The notes beneath the pieces are model-generated. The model searched no databases. It worked only from the letters and a program-made list of their open reading frames with translations, and had not been told where the DNA came from. Positions 40,534 through 49,650 of a stretch of 64,000 bases of DNA are shown here, piece by piece. Origin of the DNA: Saccharomycodes ludwigii (Eukaryota > Ascomycota > Saccharomycetes > Saccharomycodales > Saccharomycodaceae); the NCBI RefSeq assembly GCF_020623625.1, contig NC_060200.1, positions 1,914,501 through 1,978,500 of the forward strand. Direction: 5' to 3'. Within the stretch, counting starts at the first letter, position 1. The number at the start of each line of letters is the position of its first letter. The position numbers and the translations under genes are program-made.

Positions 40534-42198
40534 GCTTTTTACTAGTTTTAGGTTTTTAACCGACTTTTTTTTTTAAAATTTAAATCCAAAATGACTGGGG
40601 GTTTATTTACAATATAGTCGTCGAAAGACTTTATTTAAGGGTCTACCCTTCCTCTCGGTTACCCCACCCACTTTTTCTTGAAGAAAAATCAATTATTTTA
40701 TTATACATTTTTGTTCTCACTTGTACATTATTTTTTTTTTCTTATTCCCCCGTTCAATGAATAATGTAGAAATGAAGAGTTTTTATTCAATGTTGTTGAA
40801 CTCTTTTTATTTATGTATAACTTTTTATGTAGAGACTTCGTGTTTAATGGAAAAAACAGATGTCTAATATCGTTTTATTATAAAGTAAATTTTTTTTTTT
40901 TGTAAGCGAATTTAGAGCAGTAGAGCCAGATCAAATGTGCACCCTAAAATTTGGTCCCAGTTGTTTTGGCTGCGCTTTTTGGTGTCAGTCTTGGCTATTA
41001 CCCAAGTTCTTTTTTCCAGAAATTAAAAAAAAAAGAAAAAAAAAAAAAAAAAAATCTACCTCAAAAAGTCAAGTGGACATGAATAATTTTCTTCAATAAC
41101 TCGCTTATTTTAAATGTTGTGTTTATTGGAAACAGTACCTAAGCATGGTGGCTGACTAAATATTTTTTATGATAACAAGTGCAAAGTTATTGTGATAATA
41201 AATAGTATAATTAAAAATATGTGTTTAGACACATACATATAAAAAAAAAAAAAATTATAATTATAAATATTAATTAACCTCTTCACTTCCCTCTGTATAC
41301 TAAAAACATTTCTAACGAGCAAATACCACTAAGTAACTGGAATATTTATTGGTTTCTTTTGTTAAAGAAAAAAAAAACCACACGTTTATCAATCCGAAAA
41401 TTAGAAATACAAAATTATGCAGAAATGAAAAAGTGGATAAAACAACATGTTTCAATATACCAAAACATTTTAATACATTTATCACCTGTAATATAAAATA
41501 AATATATGTGTATTATTTCTTTTTTTAATACTGATGTTACAAATTATTTTTCTCCCTAATTTTTAATTAATATATAATTTTTCGCACAATAAAACTTTTG
41601 TGAAATCCATGTTAAAAAATACATCACTAAATTGTTGTATTTTTCTCTTTGTTGGGCCATAACAGCATACAGAGTATTCGTCAAATCAAAATAAAAATAA
41701 AAAAAAATAATAATGTTCTGCGAGTAAACTGAGTGAGTTTATTGTCAATTTAAGTATTTAATACATCATTTTTTTTTAATTTTTATTTCATTTCTTACTC
41801 TCACTCTCTACTATTTAAATAAAATATAAAAATATGGAGTACCCTACATTAATAAGGCCTTAATTATTACCAAAAAAAAACTTGCTAGAATAACTAGTTT
41901 TATTTTTGGATTCAGTTTTCTTTTCTTTTTTTTTTTATTTTTTTAAATATTTTAATTTAATTTAACTATTTCAAATATTTGTTTCAATTTAAAAGGAACA
42001 CATAGAAAATTAAACGTTACTTCTATATAGTTTTCATTTTTTTTATCCAATCCTTTCTCTAGTTGTATAAATCACCGCATATAATCCAGTAACCTCTGAT
42101 AATAATAGTAATAACAAACAAGACAAATCTTTATTACTAGAACCAATATATATACATATACAGATAAAATACCTCTACTTTTTTGATCAAAAGCAAAG
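40534..42198. other. ILV5 3' region and long RME1 promoter
   Basis: 1.67 kb without a convincing gene. A small palindrome (AAGGGT-CT-ACCCTT, 40637-40650) follows ILV5. A less AT-rich island at about 40905-41015 contains TGCACCC (40938-40944). An Rme1-type motif is at 41056-41066. The rest is AT-rich with homopolymers. RME1 also has a long intergenic promoter in S. cerevisiae. Confidence 0.6.
41056..41066 (+). promoter_or_regulatory. Rme1 response element-like motif (CTACCTCAAAA)
   Basis: It matches 10 of 11 positions of the Rme1 site GWACCTCAARA and lies about 1.13 kb upstream of the RME1 ATG. Self-regulation is a guess. Confidence 0.35.
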
Positions 42199-43031
42199 AT
42201 GACAGCCAATAACCGTCATGAAAAATCCATTTTTATGAACCAAGAGTTTCCAGATAACACTCTTTCTCCCTATATGTTGGCGAAAATCAATGCTGTTGGA
42301 AATGTGAATGATATAAATTCTCCGATTACTACTGGGGACACTTTAACTAATTTTCGTGAACACTCCGAAACATGTGACTGTTCAAGTAATAATATGGATA
42401 ATATTTCTTTTAAAGAGAAAGATGGTAAAGATAATACCAGACTTAGTGATAATAACGCTGATGTTTTTACACATTCAAAACAAACTCTACTTGATTATGA
42501 TGAACTCCACAATATGTTTTCTGACACAGAAATTTTGGAAAATGGTGATGACTACGATCACTCATCTTTTAACGACTCAAACGTTTCATTAACAAAAGTT
42601 ATCGACACTTTATCCAGTGATAAAAATAATATTTACTCTGCATACAATACTAAAGTCCACAATACTCACTATAATTATTGCGACAACTCCAACAGTGACA
42701 TTAACAATCATATTGTATTGAATAATGACACAGCTGCAGAAATTCATTATGTCAAAGAGTTGCCTTACCATTCTACTTCAACAACAGATTGTGCTGGGTC
42801 ACATGCTACGATCGAAACAAATCAATATCCTTCCCAGACAATAACTACTACTGTTATGCCAGGGATTTATTCTCCATCATTTTATTCTTCTCCGATAATA
42901 TACACTACTTTCCAAAACCAAACCAAACATGCAATTGATTCGAATCACATAGGATTGCCAAATAATAAAAGTTATTATGAAAAATATCAATTCAGGGATA
43001 ATAGTAAAAATATTTTTATTGATAATGATGA

Positions 43032-43062
<31 letters not shown>

Positions 43063-45002
43063 GAAGCTAAAAATAAGCAGGCAGATACAGTAACTGCTAA
43101 CATTAATAGTAGTAATTTCGTGACCGGTAATTTTTCTAGGTCATCTAGCGTCATTGGAAAGCGTAGAAAAAAAAACACCAAGAATTTAAAATTACAAGAC
43201 TTAGACAATAAACATACTAACAAAAATGAGGATTTATTTCCTGACCAAATTAAACAAAAAAGGAAAAAAACTGGTGCTGTCTCTAAAAATAAGAAAATTG
43301 AGAAAAAGAAATCTCGTATTGAAGACATATTTCTAACACCGATGTCTGCCACTATGCTAAACAGCGAAAAATTGGACAATTTGTCACAATCACAGCTAAT
43401 GCCAGCCGTTAGTGAAGACAGTAAAGAGCACAATGTAAGTTATCAGGAACCCAAGTATGTGCATGATAGTGCAAACCATAACGGGTCTTATCATCAATAT
43501 TTAGCTGATGTTCACAATAAGCACAATAATTCACTTACTGAAGAGCTAATAAATCAAAATATGACTCTGGAAATAGCTAATTGTCAATTAGATAGCAATA
43601 AGGTTTATTTAGATCATGATGAAGACACAACCTCCCCGGCATATTTCAAGGAGCAACAGAGTGAAGGATGTTTCCCCTTGAAAATGGGCGTTTTTACCGT
43701 GAAAGAAAGAAATGTTCAACACAAAAAGAATAACTTTTTGAACGGCCAAAATGCTGCACAAGCCAAAATTGTGAAAGAAACAGTTATTGAGAACACGCCA
43801 TCTCACCTCGAATTAAAGAACTGTATGGAAAGCAACCATTACAGGGAAATCACTAAAGATCATTGTCCAGGCTCAAAAAATATAGCGTGTGGTATTAGTA
43901 AACAACAAAACCTTTATATTGACGCTAATGACAATGTGATCAAAAAGAAACATTTTGAATGTGACACAAACGGCGATGGACAAAGTATGGACAATTTTTT
44001 AGCAAATACACTTCTATTAGATCGAACCGTGCCGGATCTTGGTACTGCAACGAGTACTACAATGCCAGAAATGACCTGCGACTCTTTACCCACACCCAGT
44101 GACAAATCTACTGTTTCATATACCGACCCACATCCTATAAATTATACGGATAATAATAATGCTGCTACTGCTGAACACAAAAATAAATCCAATGAGTTGG
44201 AGTCCTTGTGTTCAGCTGATAACAACGCCAAATTTGCAGATTCAAACAAAACTATATGCAACAATGAAGTTATGGATAAGTTTTATCGCATTTTTATAGC
44301 CAAAGAAATCCCGACCTCTCCAAAAAAAAGCAATCCACTTGCTGTTGAAGATAATAAAGTTGAGAATCATAAACATATTATATCTGGTGCTACTATTAAA
44401 AGGGAAAAAAAGCCAAACAGAAACAATGATGATCACGGTATGACCGATAAAGAAGGCAGCATAGAACCAAGTTTAGTTGAACAATTTTTAAATGATGAAG
44501 ATCTAATGAGAGAATTAAACAAGAGACCAAAAAGAGGATTTTACAAGTGTATTCATTGCTCTGAAACTTTTAACAATATTTTGGATTATGCACATCATTT
44601 AGATGAAAATAATATCTTAAGACCATTTAAATGCCCATTTCCATTATGTCCATGGAAAATATTAGGGCTGCCAAAAAGAAGCGAGTTAAGAAGACATTGT
44701 GCTATCCAACATATGGTCCAGATGCCACTGAAGTTAAAGGAAATGTTAAATTTAAATGATTCGAATTTTCCATTACTACATTGTAAATATAATTTTTGTG
44801 ATAAGTTGTTCTATAGAAAAGATTCTTATGCAAGACACGTTAAAATGGTGCATAAAAATGTGAATAGTAGATTTAATAGGAGAATTCAAAAAATCGAGCG
44901 GGGGTGTCCCTACAACGAAGAAGATAAAGTATATGAATACGTTTTAGATACTTTACAAAAGCAAGAAGAAAAAAAAAAATCTAAAAAGATACTGTCGACC
45001 AA

Positions 45003-45012
<10 letters not shown>
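42199..45012 (+). CDS. RME1: Rme1-like C2H2 zinc-finger repressor of meiosis, much extended
   Basis: Rme1 represses IME1 and so blocks meiosis, and activates CLN2. The C-terminal region (about 781-895) aligns closely with yeast Rme1: KRGFYKCIHCSETF, CPWKILG, LRRHCAIQH, FYRKDSYARHVKMVHKN and SRFNRRIQKIE. The three zinc fingers have unusual spacing typical of Rme1. Yeast Rme1 is 300 aa; here 937 aa, the extra about 640 residues being Asn/Asp/Ser/Thr-rich with a Thr run and a basic Lys-rich block (about 310-375, possible nuclear localisation signal). It matches YGR044C in strand and order. Whether the long N-terminus has a regulatory role is unknown. Confidence 0.95.
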
Positions 45013-45037
<25 letters not shown>

Positions 45038-45656
45038 AAGATGCTCATATAACGTATGAGCTAATAGTTTTGTTTATTTATTTTTATTTATTTTCTTTCA
45101 TTTGGTTTTAGGTTATTATTTTTATTATTATATACATTCAAATTTTTCATAGCTATGTTTATTATTATTATTACTCTTTTTTTTTTTTACCTTATTTTAC
45201 TAATTGTTCCTATAGATATATATTTTTTTGTTCTATTTAAAACTTATATAACTATTTGATTTATATGTCATAATTTGATACAAGTGACGTCTAAATTTAT
45301 ATAACTTGATGCCAGTAAAATTATCTCATGGCATATATGGAAACACAACGAGGAGTGAAATCGATACAGTATAAAGCTTCAAGCATAGCAGTACAGGTAA
45401 CTAATACAAAAAAACAAACAAACAAAAAAGCACGTGACTTGATAAATATAACTATTATGGTAATTATAAACATCCGAGTAATAATTAAAACGTAACAAAA
45501 AATACGTTTATTTATTTTATGCTTGCTATTAGGTCGATTTTCAAGGGGTTGTATTTTAAACTTGTCTTTCTTGTGCACTAGTGCCGGTACAAATAATAAT
45601 TATTATATTAAAATATATAAAAGCATACACATATAAACAAGTAAATAAATATATAT
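45013..45656. other. Intergenic: RME1 3' region and YFH7 promoter
   Basis: Begins with a long A run (45010-45034). A Cbf1-type site is at 45431-45438. No gene is recognised. Confidence 0.6.
45431..45438 (-). promoter_or_regulatory. Cbf1-type E-box (GTCACGTG)
   Basis: The minus strand reads GTCACGTG, matching RTCACRTG, about 220 bp upstream of the YFH7 ATG. Confidence 0.45.
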
Positions 45657-46832
45657 ATGCATCATTTCGATTTATTGGTAGATAAAGTTTTACAAAAGTT
45701 TCAAGATTGTATCTTGACCGAAAATGACAATGCACTTAGAGGAAAGCAACAAAACAAGAACTATAGGTTACTTGTAATTATTGTCGGATCACCAGGAAGT
45801 GGCAAATCGACGATAGCACAATCGCTAAGGTCAAAATTAGTTGAAACTTTTCAACAGAAATGGTGGACTGAATCAGAGTATAATAAAATTAACGCTTCTT
45901 TGGAAAATGTGATTCCTAAGAGTTTCAGTTTGGATGATTTACGGGCAGATGTCGATTCTTTGAAAGATTTTAATCCTAAAGATGTAAACAAAATAATTTA
46001 TGATCTAGACAAAATTGAACAATATAAGCCAAGGAAAACAAGTTATTATAGTGATAAAAATATGGAAAGAACTGTTATTGAGAGCTACGGTGGTTATGAT
46101 AATTCTATAATGTTAACGGTGGACAAGGGGTTCAGTAAAAAAAAAAAGTTAACTTATAATGAATGGTGTGAAGAATTAGTTAGTATAGTCCCGATGGATG
46201 GGTTCCACCTAAGTAGAAATGTTTTAGCAAAATTTAAAAATTCAGATTATATGATCGAAAGAAGGGGATCGCCACCCACGTTTGATTCTTCAAATTATTT
46301 GGAACTAATTAAATTAATTTGTGAAACAAGTTGCTTACCATACGTGACCGATACCGGTAGAGATGCTAGCACTTTGTTTAAGATATTGAATAGTGAAAAT
46401 GCTGCTAGTCACGGTGAATTGCCTACAATATATTATCCTGGTTTTAGTCATAGTGAGAAAGATCCTCAAGTAAACCAGCATTGTATTAAACCAAATACAA
46501 GAATAGTTATTTTAGAAGGATTATATTTGCTTTATAATAAATCTGCCTGGGCTCATATATATCCAACAATAGATAAGAAATGTGGTGATAACCATATCGT
46601 TATTAAGGTCTCAGTAGTCAAAGATAGCCATGGAAACGAGGTAACCGAGGAGGAAGAAAAAGTTCTTTCTAAAAGAATAGCTAATAGGCATTTGGCCAGC
46701 GGGCTAGTTAGTACAATCGAAGAAGGTTATAGCAGAGCACAGAAAAATGATTTACTAAATCATCGGCTAATAAAAGAATATTGTGTTCCCAATGTTGCTC
46801 AGGCAAATACTATTGTGTATGAAAATTTGTAG
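45657..46832 (+). CDS. YFH7: Yfh7-like P-loop kinase (uridine-kinase superfamily)
   Basis: The 391-aa protein (yeast 353) has a Walker A loop VGSPGSGKST at about 43-52. The PMDGFHLSR motif (about 178-186) is typical of the phosphoribulokinase/uridine kinase fold, followed by RRGSPPTFD and a Walker B-like IVILEGLYLLY (about 283-293). The long charged insertion between Walker A and PMDGFH matches the enlarged helical insertion known for Yfh7. The substrate is unknown even in yeast. It corresponds to YFR007W; FAR7 (YFR008W) follows on the same strand after two inserted genes. Confidence 0.93.
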   Translation: MHHFDLLVDKVLQKFQDCILTENDNALRGKQQNKNYRLLVIIVGSPGSGKSTIAQSLRSKLVETFQQKWWTESEYNKINASLENVIPKSFSLDDLRADVDSLKDFNPKDVNKIIYDLDKIEQYKPRKTSYYSDKNMERTVIESYGGYDNSIMLTVDKGFSKKKKLTYNEWCEELVSIVPMDGFHLSRNVLAKFKNSDYMIERRGSPPTFDSSNYLELIKLICETSCLPYVTDTGRDASTLFKILNSENAASHGELPTIYYPGFSHSEKDPQVNQHCIKPNTRIVILEGLYLLYNKSAWAHIYPTIDKKCGDNHIVIKVSVVKDSHGNEVTEEEEKVLSKRIANRHLASGLVSTIEEGYSRAQKNDLLNHRLIKEYCVPNVAQANTIVYENL

Positions 46833-46921
46833 ATAAAAAAGTACGACTGTCAATTATGATGAATGCTAACCTACCAAAAATATATATATATATATGTATA
46901 TAAGGGAAAAAAAAAAAAAAA

Positions 46922-48502
46922 TCATGCATGCACTACATTATTTTGTTTCACTTTACGTCTATTCAAAACAACACTTTGATTTAAATCTAAATCAATCTTT
47001 TTAAAGACAGAGGTATCATCAATATTCGGGACAGTAGAACTATTAGTGCTAATGTCCGATGATGTGGTAACTTTATTGTCAATACATTTGTGAATTTTAG
47101 GTATTGGTGTTCTTGGAAATTTCAAATTACGCTTAGTAACAGGGGATGTGATATTATCAGAAGCGACACTATGATTAAGAGTTGCAGTGTGGGTAGAATT
47201 GGTTAGTTCGCCAATATGTTTTTCCCTGGGTAGTTGTAACGATTGCGAAATAGGTTTATGGCGACGAGGAAATTCAGAAATAAAAACACCTGGTGAGATA
47301 AACTTGGTAGATGGTGTCAAGACAGTATTATTAGAAATATTAAAGCTGGATGTATTTGGTGTATTTATCTCATCTTCATCTTCGGCTTCATCGTCATCAT
47401 CGTCATCATCGTCATTATCGTCATCATCGTCATCATCATCTTCATCATCATCATCATCATCATCTTCATCATCATCATCTTCATCATCATCATCTTCATC
47501 ATCATCCCCCTCATCCTCCCCATCATTATTAATTATAACCCTTGGCATTGGACTGCCAGGTAAGGTCTTATACTTTTCATGACATTTCAAACTAAATACT
47601 GGGTTTTTAGAAACCAATAACTTTTTCGTATTTGCATTAGAATCATTGACAGAAGTTGTAGAATCACCAGTTATGCTATTAGATTTATTTCTTTTTCTCA
47701 TGTCTTTTCTCCCTTCATCTTGAATGTTCCATTTGATATGTGTATCTATGCTAGTTGTATTATCTGTATCATTATCATTGTATTCGTTTGTTTTTATATG
47801 ATGGGAAACATCAAAGTTGTATTTTGGGTTCTCATTATCGCTGCATACAGCAAAATAATCATCACCTTCATTTGTTAATGAATTGCCGCTAAACCTTCTT
47901 TGTATGTTTTCTGAATTGGTATTAGCGATAGGGGAGGGAGAAGAAATATTGCCACTTTTGTGATTGGTTTTCTTATCACCAACAGTAGACACCATACTAG
48001 TTAAATCATGCTGTATAATAATGGGGGGTATTTCAACATCTTTTTTGCCGGTATCATTATTGATGATATTATAATTAATATTACAGGTGCCGTCTATTAT
48101 ATCTGCGGGAAGTATGTTTTTATAAATCAGTATTTTATAACATTGTTGAACATCAGTAGTTTCTAAAAGAATTCTAATTTTTTTATCATTAGTGTCGCCA
48201 TTATCATAAATATTAGTATTGAAGGTGGTAAATATTTCTTTATTTAATTTGGCTAATAATTCAGCATCCATGAGGCTGCTATTGTATTTTTTTAGGATAG
48301 CCCCACTATCAGCGATGCTGTTGTTGTTTTTCATATTTTCAATTTTAATATATACATTTTCTGAACCACTTGCACCATGGTTTTGCTGCTTACCACAGTA
48401 TATTTCAATGCTATTTTGTATATAAACTATAGGTGTAGTGCAACTTATCTGGAAACAGTTATCTTTAATTGTTTTCAAAATATCGTTATTTAATAAAGTC
48501 AT
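46922..48502 (-). CDS. Unrecognised protein with long Asp/Glu tract
   Basis: A 526-aa protein from the ATG at 48502; a TTG 30 bp upstream is in frame but unlikely to start it. I do not recognise it. Residues 1-150 look folded (mixed hydrophobic pattern, with ISCTTPIVYIQNSIEIYC and IRILLETTDVQQCYKILIY). Then comes Asn/Asp/Ser-rich linker, a nearly pure Asp/Glu run of about 50 residues (about 328-378), and Ser/Thr/Pro-rich sequence with PGVFISEFPRR and several SP/TP sites that a proline-directed kinase could use. It has no membrane segment. Acidic tracts of this type occur in histone chaperones and nucleolar proteins, but that is only a hint. It lies convergent with YFH7 and tandem with REC8. 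Confidence 0.75.
   Translation of the reverse strand: MTLLNNDILKTIKDNCFQISCTTPIVYIQNSIEIYCGKQQNHGASGSENVYIKIENMKNNNSIADSGAILKKYNSSLMDAELLAKLNKEIFTTFNTNIYDNGDTNDKKIRILLETTDVQQCYKILIYKNILPADIIDGTCNINYNIINNDTGKKDVEIPPIIIQHDLTSMVSTVGDKKTNHKSGNISSPSPIANTNSENIQRRFSGNSLTNEGDDYFAVCSDNENPKYNFDVSHHIKTNEYNDNDTDNTTSIDTHIKWNIQDEGRKDMRKRNKSNSITGDSTTSVNDSNANTKKLLVSKNPVFSLKCHEKYKTLPGSPMPRVIINNDGEDEGDDDEDDDDEDDDDEDDDDDDDEDDDDDDDDNDDDDDDDDEAEDEDEINTPNTSSFNISNNTVLTPSTKFISPGVFISEFPRRHKPISQSLQLPREKHIGELTNSTHTATLNHSVASDNITSPVTKRNLKFPRTPIPKIHKCIDNKVTTSSDISTNSSTVPNIDDTSVFKKIDLDLNQSVVLNRRKVKQNNVVHA
47370..47525 (-). repeat. GAT/GAC trinucleotide tract encoding poly-Asp/Glu
   Basis: A region of (GAT/GAC/GAA)n on the minus strand codes the acidic run. 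Interspersed synonymous codons suggest selection on protein rather than pure slippage. Confidence 0.85.
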
Positions 48503-49650
48503 AAGTCGTATCTGTTTTTGATCACGTGCCAATAATAAAATAAAATAGTATATTTTTTTTTTCCTTCTTCTTTTCAGTCGGCAGTTGTCGTTTCTTCTAT
48601 TTTTTAATTAAAAAAAGTTTGAAGATTGTTGAAACTAAAATGAAAGAGAAAGGAAAAAAAAAAAAAAAGCGAAATATAAAGACAAACTAGCAAAAACTGA
48701 TAAATGATATATATATATATATATGAGCTATGAGATTTATAGCGTATTTAGTTTTTGAAGGGAATTGTTTTATTTAGGTTTTTTTTTTTTCTTTCTTTCT
48801 TTCTTTCTTTCTTTCTTTCCTCGCTAATTAACTTTTGAGCTGAGTCAGTTTGATTTAGTATTGTAGCGTAATAGTAATTTTATTAGTGAAATTAAAATTG
48901 GGAAAGTTTCTATTTTATTATTACGAGTAGTGGTGCTGTTAAGATTGCAGATTTACCAGTTCCCTATATTATATATATATATATATATATATGTTTCTTG
49001 ATTTCCTCCTTTTTGTTTGGAAACGCAACAAATAAAAGCTTATGCTTTACTTTAATATTATAAAACTTTATTTTAAATGTGCTTGTACCAAATTTGTTTG
49101 AAGAAAAATACATAAACATATTAAAAGAAGCGCTGAAATTATTTAAATGTAAACAGCCATTGCTATACTGCAAGTGTATCTGAGCAGAAATAAAAATATT
49201 AATTAATAAAAACCAAACAAGAATATTGTTGTAGAAACCATCGTGGTACACACAGAGAATTATATTTCTAAATTTAGCAAGATGATCAAATCACGATCTA
49301 AAAAAAAGAAAAAGAAAAAGAAAAAGAAAAAGAAAAAAATAAAACATTCTCACCACGTTTTATAATACGTACTTTACTTGTCATATATTATAAATAAATA
49401 TTAAAGGGTTAACTTTCTTTTAGTATCATTCGTAGTACGCCCCCTATCGTCTATAATAATAAAAACTTATAAAAATATATTATAAGTATTGCACAATCTT
49501 TCCTATTAAAAGAAAATAATCTCACAATTAATATTATTATATGTATTAATTCTTTTGTTTGTCAAGCATTTTTGTAGTAATAATAATAATAATAATAATA
49601 AAATTAAATATAATAGTAAAAGTCTACCCCCACCCAACCCCCTCCTTCTT
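48503..49650. other. Intergenic upstream of the acidic-protein gene and downstream of REC8
   Basis: Contains an ATCACGTG E-box (48521-48528), a Gcn4-type TGAGTCA (48841-48847), a CTTT repeat (about 48790-48820), TA repeats (48708-48724 and 48970-48992) and an AAAAAG repeat (about 49300-49338). A 95-codon minus-strand open frame (48964-49251) is considered spurious. Confidence 0.6.
48841..48847. promoter_or_regulatory. Gcn4-type TGAGTCA
   Basis: A perfect TGAGTCA lies about 340 bp upstream of the acidic-protein ATG. It could place this gene under general amino-acid control; one site only. Confidence 0.4.

Noticed and set aside
47187-47582. Plus-strand poly-Ser frame opposite the acidic tract
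   Set aside because: It is the complement of GAT/GAC codons in the real minus-strand gene.
48503-48532. Ten-residue extension of the acidic protein
   Set aside because: It also depends on a TTG start; the ATG at 48502 is preferred.
48964-49251. 95-codon minus-strand frame in the gap before REC8
   Set aside because: It ends in a TA-repeat-coded Ile/Tyr run, has hydrophobic AT-drift composition and shows no recognisable motif.
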